A DNA stretch of 64,000 bases from Amoebophrya sp. A120 (GCA_905178155.1 CAJINV010000013.1:3220158-3284157); one strand, 5' to 3'. Shown: positions 1-12,900, counted from the first letter of the stretch. The notes: a model not told the origin generated them from the sequence alone. Numbers and translations: made by a program.

Positions 1-1417
1 GGAACTCCAGGAATTCAACAAAAAGCACAAGCACATGCAGTCCGGGGACTTGAACCAGGCAATAACGCAACTACCCGAGATGCAGGAAAGAAAACGATCG
101 TTAGAGATGCACACCAACATAGCGCACTCAATATTGAAGCAGATCCAGAAGCGGGCGTTGGACAGGTAGGGTGCTTAATGATGCTTAATGTGCAGCAGAC
201 GAAGAACTACATGTGCTTGTGCATGATGTGCATCTAGATCATTTACGTTGCGGTGGCCTAATCCCCAAGATTCAATATACCACTAGTGCTTCTACCATAT
301 GCCTCTTTGCACCCAACCCAAAACCAACCCACAGGTTCTACGTCGTCGAAGACCAATATGCGCAGCAATCCGTGCCCAACGCCTACTCCGCACTGGAGGA
401 GCTTCTCAAAGAGGTCCCGAACGCCACGCAGCAAGACAAAATGCGGGCGATACTGGTGCTGTTCTTGACAAAAAGCGCGGTGTATACCAGGAAGGCCGAA
501 GGAGGTCCGGACAACAACAAACTGTCCGATTTGCTTTTCCAACTGGACAAGATCGGCGCGTCAAGAGCACCGCTGGCGTACTTGGAGCACATCGTGAAAA
601 CAACCTGTCACAAGTATAGAGTAGGTCTTTTTGATTGTGGTGATGTTCCAGTATCAGTTTCCGTTGGTCATCGACATGATTGGCATTGTCCAGCGCCTAA
701 CTATTGTTTCTAAAATGCACTACCAGGCCCCAACTTTCCTCCGGCGCGAACGACCTTCAAAACACCATCGCGAACCACGGCCAAGCCGCCCTAGGCCAGG
801 TCATCGGTGGGCAGCACGCGCACGCGGTGGGGCGGATGTTCGGGGGGTTACTCAACCAGGCGGCGGAAGCCACGATGCGGAATCTGGAGAAAATCCTGCC
901 CACGAAACGGGAGTTGCTCACGACAAAGATCGTAAAGACGCTGATGGAGAACAGACCGGATTCGCAGGCGGACAGCTCAGCCGCAAAAGTGGATAACTAC
1001 GTGTACTTGGATCCGAAACTACCGCCGAGCACCAGGGTATTTTAGCTGATTGGAAACAAATGTGCTCACTCTATACCACGAGACGTGTTATTTTATGCTA
1101 GAAGACGCTTGCTGTTACTGTCGTATCTGTATATATTCCTATTCCTCTTTCTTTTGAGAATAAAACTAAAAGTGAGCACCTCGTCCCTACAGGCTGCCGC
1201 GGCTGGGATGAACGCCTCAAGATACCGTGCGAGCTTCAAGAGAAGCATTGTCTGCATGGTCGGCGGCGGGAACTTCGTCGAAGCGCAACAGATGCAGGAA
1301 GCGGCGAAAGAAGTAGGAAAGGAGTGCATTTACGTCGCAACCAATTTCGCATCGCCGGAGCAATTCCTGGAAGAGATAACGACGCTCGGCGCGCAGGGAG
1401 AAGGATGTAGTAGTTGA
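1..1417 (+). CDS. SLY1: SLY1/SCFD1-type Sec1/Munc18 protein, C-terminal part
   Basis: Sec1/Munc18-family regulator of SNARE pairing in ER-Golgi transport. The 5' part lies outside the window. Exons read by phase are 1-165, 335-613, 727-1036 and 1193-1417, with GT-AG introns. The protein shows the Sly1-typical block LPEMQERKRSLEMHTNIAHS, then a helical region with QDKMRAILVLFLTKS, then the C-terminal strand IVCMVGGGNFVEAQQ and a short end ..EEITTLGAQGEGCSS before TGA. Spacing and order match the C-terminal half of SLY1, a family of about 600-650 residues; about 325 codons are visible here. The GGGN motif and the LPEM.E.KR..DMHTN-like block separate it from Sec1, Vps33 and Vps45. The family identity is secure; the second intron donor (CAA|GTATAG) was chosen by phase. 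Confidence 0.9.
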
Positions 1418-1929
1418 TGGGTGTCGACCTCTCTGCGATGAAAGATCAAGATGCTTTTAGTATCACCCCAGACTGGTGTACCCCACCGGATGAACGTGTA
1501 GTCCTCTTTTCTATCATGATTTCTTCGCAATCGCAGCTCGCTTTTCAAGATTATATATTCGCAGCTATTTACTTTGTTAAACTTCAAGCGACCGATTTAC
1601 TGACCGAGGTTGAAGTAATATCACCTGTCTTCGGTTTTGCCCGCTTCGCAGGGTGTCGCATTGATTTATTCGCACGGCGACCTTGGTGCGTTGCGCACGG
1701 GTAGCAGTGAAGATGTGGTGGAATATCAGTTGAGATCAACGCAACAACGAGATCTGCGGCTTCCATGAAGCGGAAGCAGGAACGAATCAAAGAAGACTCG
1801 GAAAATACTTCAGACGTGTCTGCTTCTGTTGCGCGCGTCTTTTTACTTATGTGGGTTTTTTTAGCAGTGTTCGTTTCTATATTGGATAGCGCAAGTCGTT
1901 CGTAGAAAAAGTGAGTACGCAGGTGACCT

Positions 1930-3700
1930 GGCTCATTGCCACTATTTCGCAGATTGCTGCCAGAAAGAAGCGGCCAGGAAGATGACGCGGCCCACAGAGA
2001 GCGAGCCCCCTGCCGTGCGTTCTGCGATAGCCTGCCGGGGAAGGGGATGCCGTGGCTCCTCCGTCGGGCTGGCGTGCCTGGGCAATTTCGTGGGCGCCCG
2101 TGTCGCAGGCCGCACTCGCGCTCCTCTTCTTTCTGCGCGCCGGCCGCCTGCCGGTGTTTGAAGCAAGAGGGTGCGCGCGGCCGCAGGAGCGGCGGTGAGT
2201 GTGGAGCAGGACGCCCGCCGGCCCGGAGCAGCAGCAGGGCCCGCAGGCGCGGCGCTTCGGCAGCTTTGTCGAAGGCCTCGAGGTCTTCCGGGTGCGCACG
2301 CGCGACGGGCTTCGGTATGGGCAATGTGGGCACGCAAAAGCCGTGAAGCAGCCCAGGGCAGGGAGGGCCGGCAGCTTTGCAACGTGGCCGAAGTTGTTCA
2401 CCAAGGACGAAGCGGAAGCCGCCGAAAAGAAGTGAAGGGGACCGACTTGGTCAAGGAGCTCCTTCCGGGTTCGTTTTTCGGGCCAGGGCCGTGGTAATAG
2501 CGCCGCCGGCCTTCGGGCGCTTGTGGGGGAACACGGCCGGCCGGCGCCATTTGGCGGCACTTCCGGGCGCTCGGGCCGCGCGGCCGCAGGCCCCCTCACC
2601 ACGCAGGGCGGCGAAGGTCCTGGGGGCGCCGGGGGCGTTCGTGGTTTCTTTGGCTGGGTGGGCCCATGTGCGAGCTTCGCTCCCTCGTGTGGAGCCGGGG
2701 CAGATCGGGCACGTCGGGCCGCTGCGCTGTCTGCGCCCGCTCTAGCGGGAGATGGCTTGGCCGCGCACGGTGGCGACCGCGCCTTGCCCCCCGCGAAATT
2801 CCCGGGCGGAGCGCCATGGCCTTCCATATTAAGTTTGTTAATAGGTAGCCTCGCCCCGTAGATGGCCCCTATGTCTTCTATTACGAGCGGCAGGCGGCGC
2901 AGATACCCAGCTGCGGGCGTGCGCCGGCCGCCCCCGTCGTGCGTCGTGGCAGTTCGTTGGCTGGCTAGAAAGGCCGGGGGGCGGCCCCTCCCTCGGAGGG
3001 AGGGGCCACCCCCCTTCCGGGGCCGGGCGCCTCGCCATCGGTCGTTGACTTGGCCGAGGCCGAGCGTTTCACTCGTCCGGGAGTATGCGCGCCGGGCCGC
3101 GGAGAATTTATGCTATCCGCGGAAGCATTCGCCAATGGCTGCGCTGCGGAAGCTCCCGGCCCCCCTATCTTACTTGCGGGGAGGGCCTCCCCGCCGGGGC
3201 GCGGCCTGCGCCCGTCTCGTGGTCCCCGCCGCGCAGCGGGCCGGGCCCGCCGCTTACTTTTGCGCGTCGGCCGCCGCCCGGGCATCGTCCGTGGCCCGCC
3301 TTTCGCGGCCGACGGAGTTCTCGGGATTGGTGTGCGAGGGCATCGCGTGGTGGCTTTGCATTTCCAGACGGCGCGCCCTGGCGCCCCGCTACGTGAAGGA
3401 GCATAATGGTGGGGCAGGGCGACGGGGCTTGTTGATGCGCGAGCACCCCACCCCCCGGCGGCCGGGTTTTTCTTTGCCCCGCCTGTGGCGCCCGCTCGCG
3501 CGTCTGCAACTGAAGTACTTGGCGCAGCCCGTGCCCGCCTCGGGCCCTGGGCAACAGCCAGGGTCCGCGTGGCGCCCCGTGTTGTTCTTTCCGTAGATGT
3601 TCACGCCATGGCGCGTCAGTGGGTCTTGCGCAATCAGTGGTCAGAGGCCCGCCAGGGGCGTGATGTTCTTGCAGCCCCCGCGGGGGCGTTCTTGCAATAT
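1930..3700. other. GC-rich island 1, no recognisable gene
   Basis: A block of about 1.75 kb is far richer in G and C than the flanking genes, and the boundaries are abrupt by eye. It has open frames on both strands but no frame resembles a known protein, and there is no intron-like structure. It contains short hairpins, including a 12-bp perfect one at 2983-3007. A 17-base string at 2306-2322 recurs with one mismatch in GC-rich island 3 at 47801-47817. It may be a diverged repeat family or an insertion; function unknown. Confidence 0.5.
2983..3007. repeat. 12-bp perfect inverted repeat in GC-rich island 1
   Basis: GGCCCCTCCCTC is followed by a single G and then its exact reverse complement. 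It would form a very GC-rich hairpin. No function can be assigned. Confidence 0.7.
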
Positions 3701-4092
3701 AGGCACGTGGCGTTGTGTTGGTTTTCCTTTTTGTGCTGGAGCGCTATATTCTATTTGCAACTTCTAGTTCTAGTTCTAACATCGACAGTTTCAGGAGAGA
3801 GCTGCAGACCCCGCCCTCGGAGGTGGTCGGGAAAGTTGAAACTCGTTTTCGCTAACGCGAACGAAGGTTGAGGAGGCAGCGTAGGTCTTCCGCAGACGCG
3901 AGCGAAGGTTGTCGTGATGATCGAAAAAAACGATAAGAGAGAAGAGCAGAGGAAGTTGAGAGAGGCTTGCAACAGCTTGTATCCTGCACTTCTTTGTTGC
4001 TTCACCAAGGAAGCAGGATCAGGAAGCCGACAAGTGGCGAGGACTGAGATTACTACCAAAAGTTACACCGCAGTCAAACTTTTCGTCTAAAG

Positions 4093-4947
4093 ATGGCCGA
4101 AGCCGAGGTCGAAGAGGAACAGGGTCCAATCATCTACGGCCCGGACGAGTTCAGGTTAAAAAGCATCGGCGCAACCTACAAGGGTCAGTATCTGAAGAAT
4201 GAGGAAGGTACTTTCTGCATTTTTGGTGTAAGTACGAATTTCAAACATTAACATGTTAGTTGCGCTGCGACTGAGCTAGTATAGCATGTTCCGAGCCCGA
4301 AGTATGAACAACAACAAACTTTGCGGGTCTAATCAATAAAGCGAAATCGATTCCGCAGGTGAGCCCATCCTCCACGGCGAAGGCGAGTACAAAATCGGCC
4401 CAGAGCGATTTGCTGGCACTTTCGACAACGGTCTGTTCGTCTCCGGGGTGTACGAATCGCGAAACGGGCACAAGTACGAGGGTCCGTTTGTCGACAACAA
4501 ATTTCACGGCGTCGGGACGTATTCCTGGCCGGGCGGGAGAAAATTTCAGGGGGAATTTCGAGACGGAAAACTGTTCGACGGGGAGTTCCAGGGCTTTGTC
4601 ACGCTCGACGAACTCAGGAAGACACAGGTATTTTTGACGACTTTCACAATTTTGCCGGTTCTTGGCGGTTATCGCCCATGATCCTCGGCTGTTTCTTGAT
4701 ACTATTGCGCTTTGACAATGACAGAATCGAACATGAAGGTGAGTGGCCACTTCTTTCTCAAAAAAATATCAACTATCAGGCTGAGGCCGAGGTGAACAAG
4801 TCCGCGCAGAAGAGAATAGAATTCGGGCGCGATTGTTTCGCCGGACTAATCGTAGACCAGTGTTTTGATAGTAATCCAAAAAAGCAGCTGGAATGGAGAA
4901 AAGCAGCAGAGGCTGCAGCCGAAGGGGCGGAGGGGGCAGAGGCGTGA
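4093..4947 (+). CDS. MORN-repeat protein
   Basis: Exons 4093-4207, 4359-4627 and 4780-4947 join in frame with GT-AG introns, giving about 183 residues. The start is the first ATG, before MAEAEVEEEQGPIIYGPDEF. Exon 2 carries two or three MORN-type units, the clearest being NGHKYEGPFVDNKFHGVGTY followed by GRKFQGEFRDGKLFDGEF. MORN repeats bind membranes or act as scaffolds, in alveolates often at the inner membrane complex or basal structures; that role is inferred for this gene. The last exon is rich in Ala and Glu and ends at TGA 4945-4947. The same frame stays open and protein-like after that TGA up to 5124 (see next entry). A 14-base candidate micro-exon near 4725 was not used because it breaks the frame. 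Confidence 0.75.
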
Positions 4948-5124
4948 GGAGGAGGCTTTGCGAAAACGCACCTTGAGCAGAAGTTTAAACAAAGTTTCGA
5001 TGCCACCGAATTCAAAGAACTCGATCCGACACAACACGTTTCGACTTTTTACCACCGAAGATACGCGATGTTGTACTACTGTCTAGCGCGCACAAGGTTG
5101 ATGGGCAAGGGAGTCCATTTCTGA
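4948..5124 (+). other. In-frame extension after TGA of the MORN gene
   Basis: Directly after TGA 4945-4947 the same frame continues for 58 codons to TGA 5122-5124. The residues look like ordinary protein rather than noise: FAKTHLEQKFKQSFDATEF, then KELDPTQHVSTFYHRRYAML. It could be stop readthrough, a base change in this allele, or a further exon joined by a splice I could not place. A GTGAGG donor overlaps the TGA at 4943, but its phase leads to another frame. Confidence 0.4.
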
Positions 5125-5523
5125 TTTTGATCAATTTTGACGCAAAGCCTGTTCTTTGCGCAAACAACACTCCGGCTGCGTGCATCGACGCCATGCTGAT
5201 TACAAACATGATTTCTCCATCTCTGAGAGCGTCAAAGAAGACAAGATGGCACTGGGGACCAAGAGACGACTACAAGTGGTAGTAGGAGCGTGACCGTATA
5301 GCTTCTGTGTCTCGGTCAGTGCACCTGCACGTATTAAGTGCATCTTCAGCCTCACTCTCATTTCTGTCGTTCTCGTTGTCGTCATGCCAAAATGAGTCAA
5401 GTTCTACTTTGTGTTTTCGGTTGACGCCACCGACTCCATGTAAAACGAAGAGGCAGGCCTCCACATCACCAGAGGAGACCACTCTGAGGCTCAGCCTTTT
5501 GAAGCTGAAGGATCTTGTTGAAA

Positions 5524-7247
5524 ATGAAGTCTATGTTCAAGTATGGAGCAGAAGTGAATGACGCGGTCGATGACGATTTTTCTTCTTTGAAACAGAACCT
5601 TAACAGCATGATGGACCTTTCCAACTGGACGAAGTTTAAATCCAACAAGGGGAACGAGCACCCGGAACAGGACAACAACATTGGAGTTGGAAACCAGCCG
5701 GGCAGTGCCTTCCTCCACCAGCAGCCCATGGCCATGGCGGACGGTTCGGATTCAATTCCCGCCGCCATCCCCGCCCCGCAGGGGATCAGCTTTCCGCAGA
5801 CAACAGGCGGGCATTTTCACCCGGGCGGGATCGCGGCCGGGCAGCCCGGGTCGTTGCTCAGCGGCGCCGCGGCTCCCGGTGTCGTGAGTGGCGCCGGGCC
5901 GCTGACAAAGGGAGCGAATTTTACGGGCATCACGTACCAGGCGAATTTGCGCGAGTTTCAACCCAACCACCGACTCGATGACTTGGGCAGGAATGTGGTC
6001 GGGGCGGCGGGGGGAGGGGGTGCCCTACCCGGAGTGGGAACCGCGCCGCCAGCGACGTACAAAGGACCCATGGGACTGTCGATGCCGGTGCTGAAGCCAG
6101 TGCAGGGGTTGACGGGTAATGCTTGCCATGGGATGTTGACACAGCGAAATCAACATCAAGAGCACTTTCTGCCGTAGTTGCTGCAAATGCAAATGCGTAT
6201 GCATCTGGGTAACTCTACCGTGCATCTACATGCAAAAATGAAAATCAATACCAGGTCCTGCCGCTGCTCCCGGAGTCATTCTTCCGCAAACCGGCGCACT
6301 GGGAATGCCAGCAGTGTCCTCTGGGCAATTGCCACCAGAACCACCCCTCCCTACCGAAGAGGATACCGAGATGGCTCATTTGAAGGCGGTGAGAAGGAGA
6401 TGCGGACTGAATCTGGTACTTACACTTAGGATAAATAAATTCCATATCCAGATGTTTCGTTATACATATTATGGAAGACGACACGGAAATCGATGTCCAT
6501 CGCACTCTCTACCGCGACCTGCTGTGAGCATGAAAAATGGAAGCATTTTCGCGATACACGTTGACCCAGGTCCCCGCCGCGGTCGCTGTTCAGACCTTTC
6601 GACAAATGGCCCGGGAGAAGAGGTTAGACAACAACACCTTCCGCCAGGGGTATACTGAGGTCCTCGCAAAGTGCCGGATGGAGCCCCCGCCACCAAACAC
6701 AATGGACGAAGTTTTCAAGATCTTCGACAAAGACCACAATGGCGTTGTCGACCCACTTGAATTGTGCTGCGGTACTAGTGCTTAGCGAACGGGCTGGTTT
6801 TGATGCATCATCCGGTCTGTCATCTGTGACTGTGTATTCTGCCAGCGCATGACAAAAGCAAAACTCTGTTTAAATACGAAGTGTGGCTGTTGACATTACT
6901 TGACTCCAGGTATCGCTCTCTTCTGCCAGGGAACGGAGGAGGACAAAATCCATGCAATTTTCGACTGTTTCGATGACGAGGGCGTTTTGACCAACGACGA
7001 GCTCTGGACCGTTTTGACCGCAATTTACAAGGTGGTCCTGACGCCGAGCGTGTTACAGGCGATGAAAAACCTCGGATACGACATCGACGGCGCAGAAGAT
7101 TTGGCCAGCGTGACCACGCTGGAGTGCTTCAAACAGGCGGAGGTGAACGCGGAGGGGAAAATGAACGTGGAAGACTTCAAGGCGTGGTTTTACGCCCCGA
7201 AAAACGATCCGAACTTCATGTACGACGTGGGCAGGCTGTTGCAGTGA
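5524..7247 (+). CDS. EF-hand calcium-binding protein with Pro/Gly-rich N-terminus
   Basis: Exons 5524-6115, 6255-6388, 6452-6523, 6570-6771 and 6910-7247 all join in phase with GT-AG introns, giving about 445 residues. The first 240 residues are low-complexity (Gly, Pro, Ala). The C-terminal part has one canonical EF-hand loop, DKDHNGVVDPLE, preceded by VFKIF. A degenerate second hand (FDCFDDEGVLTNDE) and a later helical pair follow, ending FYAPKNDPNFMYDVGRLLQ. This resembles calcineurin-B/neuronal calcium sensor modules in which only some hands bind calcium. Role: probable calcium sensor, partner unknown. Exon 3 (24 codons) is the least certain; another frame there (EDDTEIDVHRTLYRDLL) also looks coding but meets two stops before exon 4. 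Confidence 0.7.
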
Positions 7248-9947
7248 GCGACGTGGATGATTTTGTGGTGAAGCTTTGACTTCATCAGTACTGGTCGGAT
7301 GAAGTGACATGGATGATATTGCGATTCATCACAGACATGCGAACGTTTGTTTCGGAAAGATAGAGCAACACGAAGAAGACATGTAGATGCACAGATGAAC
7401 TCTTTTAGTTTTATCTTTCAAGTACTGCAATCTATGCTGACGCCCCTCTAGCTTGTCGTGAAGGAAAGCCTATAAGCTGGCGCACTGATTTTGAAAGCGT
7501 CGCGCGTCATTCATCTCCGCTAGGAACTAAAATCCAAGATACAGATGACAGCGAGCAGGTGCATGGACGCATCGCACGTTTTTGATTCTAGTACGAAAAG
7601 GAAGCGCCGGGTCGGAGCGCCATTCACTGGTCTCGATTGGTTGTAGTGTATTGCAGGTGTTCCCTTTTCTTTGTTTTGCATGCAAAATAAGACGATACGG
7701 CGAGCAGGGGATGACCTCAGCTCAGGGACCGGTTAGCACTCTTAACGGAGAGCGATGGTGGCGACCTCCAGCGCCAGCTATTGCGGTCACAGAAATTGCC
7801 CACGCACCTGAGAGAAGCAGTCTGCGCCGTGATGCTTTACGCAATCCACGGCAAGCCGCGCGCAGCCCGACTACCGCCGGGCGCTTTTATGACCCCGCTG
7901 GTGCTCTTCTGGCGCAGTCCCACTGTCGGGCATGCTTGCGCTCCCCGTGTGCCCCGCGGCTATGGGCTACAGGGCAGGCGTGTGACGTCCTGGGCATACA
8001 GCCCCCCGGACGCCGTAGGCTTCTCGAATGCCCGGAACCTGGCCCAGAACATTGGAGGATGGGCACGGGGGTCGCCAGCACGACGCCAGCGCGATCGCCA
8101 TGGTTGTCGGGGCAAGCTTCGAAGAGGCGGCGCCGCCCTAGCTGCGTAAGGCCGGGCCGTTTCGCTGTTTAGACGCCGGGGCCAGGCGCCCGGCGCTCTG
8201 CCTGGTCGGTCGCGTGCTAATAAATTTGGCCAGGCGGGGCCCTTCGCGCAGACACTTGGGGGCTGGGTGGCGTAAGGCGGAGGACACTGCGCGGGACCAA
8301 CGACACGCAGATGGCAGCCAAGCCGCGCCCGTTGTTGACGGCCGGGCGACGCGCAAGATGTGGGCCCTTCTTTGCTTTGGCGCGCCAGATTTCGCCGCGT
8401 CGGGGCCACAGGGACAGGCGCATGGATGGCGCTGCGCGGCATCAGCAAGGCGATTGCCCCTCGGAGCAAGAAGCGCGCAGCGCGAAACCCCTCCTCCGGC
8501 AGCGACAGCGCCGCGAGCGACAGATCTGGACTGGTCTGTTGTGCTAGTCATAGGCGGCGCGCTTCGCGGCTCCGGTTGAAAAGGTAGTCGGAGGCGCTTG
8601 CGTTGCAGAGGTATGCTGCCAATCGGGCACGCAAGCGGAAGCGGCCCGGCGCGGCCTGTGTTTCTTGGACGCACGGGCGGGGCGGCTCGTGCTTTTTCGA
8701 TGGGGCGGCCGGCCCGCGGCAAAGAAGCCGCGGAGCTCGCTGGCGCCCCGCCCCCTGTTCATTCATTGTCCGCGGCAAGGCGGTGGCGGGCCGCGCGAGA
8801 GAAGAGCCGGGAAAGAAAGCGCCCCGGCGCCGGATCGATGGAAGCGAAAATCAAAGAACTGCGAGGGGCATGCCCGGCCTACCCCACCTTCCCGGCCGGC
8901 CGGCGCGGGCGTCGCCGTCGGTAAGTCTTCGCCCGCCGCCCCGGCCCCCGTGTCTTTTCTTCGGCCCGGGCGGCCTTGCGCCATTTCACGCGGCAGCCGG
9001 CCCCCCGCGCTTGGCCGCCCTGTCGCCCCCTGCCTGCCCCCGCCGGCCGGCGTGGCGCGTTGGCAGGCTCCCTCGCAGCTGGCCCTCGCCGCCCGCAGGG
9101 TGGCCGGCCCTCCCTCTTCCTTGCGTCGTGTGTGACGCGCCTCAGCTGCTTGGCCGGCCGGGCGGGGGGCTAGGCCCGGGCGGCTGGCCTTTTAGGCCCT
9201 GTGGGAAGGATGGAAGGAGGTTGCGCCCGGTTGAGCCCGCCCCTCCTTTGTAGAGGGTGTGCAATATGGGCAGCGAGCGACGCAAGCTTGCGATGGGTCG
9301 CCTTTGGCGCCCCTGATAGAACGATAGGCAGAAGTGGACGGTCGCAGCGCCGTGTTTGTGGTGGATTTCAGCACTGTCCGTGCATGGCTTTCGCCTGAAG
9401 CCCGCCGGCCCCTTTGTGGATGGCTCATCCTGCGACCGCCTCTAGCAGTATCTATTGGCTTTAACCCGTCGGGGCGGAGAAGAAGAAGTGTTCGTCTTTC
9501 GTCCTTCCAGTACGTAGGTAATATCATGATGTCACGACCGGGCCTCCCTTTTGGTCTTGCAGTGCTTCGCGTATCGTTTCTAAAGATAAACACAGCGATC
9601 GGCGTCGAGGGTGTGTTGTGGACCGAGCGGCACTTTTTTGCATTTGATTTATTCTGTTCCTTTTGTGGTTACTTGTTGTTTGCGCTGCTCATCGCAGGAG
9701 AGGCTTCTGATCTTCACCGTTGTTTTGTTACCAGCAGGTGGCGGGCGGACCTGCAGCTGAGTTACGATGAAAGGTATGTCGCATACAGTTCATCATGGGC
9801 ATAATCCGACCCACTGCCGGCACCACCTTACTCATGGTGTGCTATAGCTCTACTTCCTGGTAGAAACTGGAGCGGAGACTGGTTAGCGCGGCACCTACAA
9901 GATCTTCGGACCACGCGAGCTTCTCCTTCTGGAAGAATTGATTCGTC
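7248..9947. other. Intergenic region with GC-rich island
   Basis: No supported gene. Bases 7248-7740 and 9480-9947 have normal composition. The middle is GC-rich island 2. Confidence 0.6.
7740..9480. other. GC-rich island 2, no recognisable gene
   Basis: About 1.75 kb of very GC-rich sequence, similar in size and look to islands 1 and 3. Open frames exist on both strands without family resemblance. The 14-mer CCAGGCGCCCGGCG at 8182-8195 is repeated exactly in island 3 at 48778-48791. Runs such as GGCCGGCCGG are common. It may belong to the same repeat class as the other islands; this cannot be settled by eye. Confidence 0.5.
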
Positions 9948-12900
9948 ATGCCGTTTAACAAGATCAAGTCCTTTTTGCGGTCTCTGACCGCCAACCGGGG
10001 CTCGGCGTCCGGCAAATTTTCCCAGTCCGGGAGCATCCAGAGCAATGACCAAACTGGCCAACAGAACGCGAAGGAGCACCAACTGCAGAGCAAAGATGAG
10101 GTCGATATTCGGGACGTGTACGACATCGGGCGGATTCTCGGCTCCGGAAGCTTCGGGCAGGTCCGGGAAGCCAGGTGTCGACAGGGCGGAGATGTCCGTG
10201 CGGTCAAGATTGTCGAGGCAGATGACACGGATGGGGAGTGGTACCTCAGTACTTGGGTGTAGAGGACGAGGACGTTTTTTTCTCATGCTCTGAGTCGTAA
10301 AAAACAAAAAGTAGCCACACCACTCTGCTCTCTCTTGCTCACTTGAACTATGTATGCAATCGCCAATGCAAATTGATGAAGGTCCCGTCAAGTCGTGTTT
10401 GTCCGGGAGGTGGGGCTTTTACAGCAGTTAGACCACGAGAACATCGTGAAGTTCTACGATTTTTTCGAGGACCCCGACTTTTACTACATTGTCATGGAGT
10501 TCTACACCGGCGGGGAACTGTTCCAGCGAATTTTGGAAGTCAAGCGCTTCAGTGAATGCGACGCTGCCTTTCTCGGGTTCCAAATGCTGCTGGCCCTGGA
10601 ATACATTCACAGCTTGAGGATCGTGCATCGGGACGTGAAGGTACTAGTCTTGTCGAAAGAGCGTGAAAACCGATGCAAAATATTTTTTCACTGTTGCCGT
10701 ACTTTGTGATGCAAACTGTCCCTCATGCTCGAAATACGATTCGAATCCTCATCCCAGCGGACTATTGAATAAACACCATCAGGCCGAAAACTTCCTGTTC
10801 ACATCTCCCGGCAGTATCTACAACACGCCGCTGAAGCTGATCGACTTCGGCATGGCCGTAAAACGGGATACAGAAGTCCTCCACGAGCTCTGCGGCTCAC
10901 CGCACTACCTCGCGCCAGAATTGATCGGACAGCAATACAACCATTTGGTGGACTTGTGGGCTCTCGGCGTGTTACTCTACCTCCTGCTCTACGGTCGGTA
11001 CCCGTATGACGCAAAGGACCCCCAGGAGCTGATGGTGAAGATTTTGACGGAGAAAGTTGAGTGGCGGCACCCCAGAGCGAAAATCGGGGATGCGGCGAAG
11101 CAATTCTTGAATTGCTTGCTCGATCGCGATGTTAGGACCAGGTAGCGTACTTGTTTAAGTACTTGTTCTTGTACTAAAAATAGACCTATGCCATGTGCAC
11201 TAGCTGCTGCTGCTCACGTCGTGAAGATTCTGTAGTCATGCAGAATGAATGTGAGTGCGGAACAAGAACAACGCTTGTCAAGCCATGCGAGCCAGCACGT
11301 CGAGGAGTCGAAATCTCACCCTGTAGGTACACGTCAGTGAAGGCGATGAAGCAGAACTGGATCGTGCAGAACATGCTGCGAGTCGAAACGCACATCAAGC
11401 CGGTGAACAAAACCAACATCCTTGCCTTGAAGTACATCCAAGACCTAATCCGCGATGGAAAACGGGTGATGCCACTCAGCAGACACGGAAGCAAGGAGCT
11501 CGCAGAGCCGCCGGATGGTACCTCCAAGTGGTGGCTCTCTTCTTCAACTCCCGCCTTGTGTCTTTAGTGAATTGTTGCACATTGATTCCGTTGATGTGTG
11601 TTACTCCCTTTGGAGGCAGCCAATCAGAAATTCGAATACCAGGCGCTCAGCAAGACAAATCCGGCGCCAAAGACAGCAAATCTGACAACAATCGGAACAA
11701 GGGTGACAAGAAGCTCAATGCGCCGCCGCCCAACGCGCAGAGCAGCAATCGGGGGGAAAGGGAGAAGCAGACTTCCGGATCGTCTTCCAAAGGGAAAGAT
11801 AAAGTAGAAACGAAAGAAACCACAGCAGTGCCTGCAAGTGGTGCCGGCGGTTCTACGTCATCCACCGCAAAGGCCAAAGACACGACGACTGCGGTCGAGG
11901 ACAAAGGAGCAACCGCAGCAGCAGGACCAACGACCGCAACAGCAGCGGCGTCGCAGCTCGCGGCGCTTTCCTCCCCCCAGGAATCCAACGCCAGTCGCGT
12001 CACGGGCCCCTCTGTTCCTGCTATGTCGGAGGCGTCTGCGTCGACCAAGTGCCTGTACCCGATGCGAGATGACAGCTCCGCCAGGGAAACGCAGGAACAG
12101 CCGCCATCCAGTGTACCGAGCAAAGTGACGCAGGTGGAACCGGGCATAGCTGGTTGTGAGAACAAAGAGGAGGAAACGCGGACGTATGGGGACAAGGAGA
12201 AACAGTACCAAAAAGACGAAAAACAGGCCGCCGCGGACTACATGGCGGAATTGACCGCGAATGCGAAGCGAAAGTCCTTGGCATTGCTGGAGTTGAATAA
12301 GGCCCAGAAGGATTTGCAAAGTGGTGCAAATAAAGCAGGTGCAGAAAACTCCGCAATCGGTGGTTCTTTGCAATACAATGTCGACCCAAATCAGCTACTG
12401 ATCGGCGGAACAATGTCCTCCTCCTCCACTTCGCAGCAAACGCCCGCTTTGCCGGCGAACAAAGTAGTAGCTACAACAGCAGCACAAAAATCTGGTGCAG
12501 CTGCTGATGTCAATGCCACTTTGTTGAAAGACCACGAACCGGGCGCGAAGGCTGAAAAACTGAAAGATGGAGAGAAGTCTGCAAAGGAGCCACCAGATGA
12601 CACCACTAGCCAAATAGACAAACAGGGTCCCGCCCTCGTCCTCGAGGAGAAAGAGCAACAGCCCGAAGCAGAGCCAGAGGCGGCGTTGCACACTCAACAA
12701 CATGAGCATCCCGGGACCGCAACTCCCCCAGCAGCAGCCGCAGAAAGCCCGACCGGCACCGGGGTTTTGCAAATCGATCAGAAAAAGCTGGACGAGCAGA
12801 GCCCCTCGGTTTCGAAGAAATCTTCGGAAAAGTCGGAAGATTCCGACGAGGAGGAGTCTGACCGAGACCAGGTGCATTTTGACGAAACCTTCGACTACGA

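Larger units (their letters stand above)
1418..4092. other. Intergenic region between SLY1 and MORN gene
   Basis: No supported gene. The first 500 bases are ordinary AT-balanced DNA. Most of the rest is the GC-rich island listed separately. Bases 3700-4092 return to normal composition and should hold the 5' region of the MORN gene. ORFs here overlap in several frames on both strands, as expected when stop codons are rare in GC-rich DNA. Confidence 0.6.

Noticed and set aside
1877-2827. 316-codon minus-strand open frame and several overlapping frames in GC-rich island 1
   Set aside because: All frames on both strands are open there because stops are rare in GC-rich DNA; no family motif and no splice pattern.
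4725-4738. 14-base micro-exon in the MORN gene
   Set aside because: Including it puts a stop in frame, while skipping it gives a clean phase-0 join.
10728-10760. GATTCGAATCC, like a tRNA T-loop
   Set aside because: Flanking bases cannot form the T-stem or an acceptor stem, and it sits in an intron.
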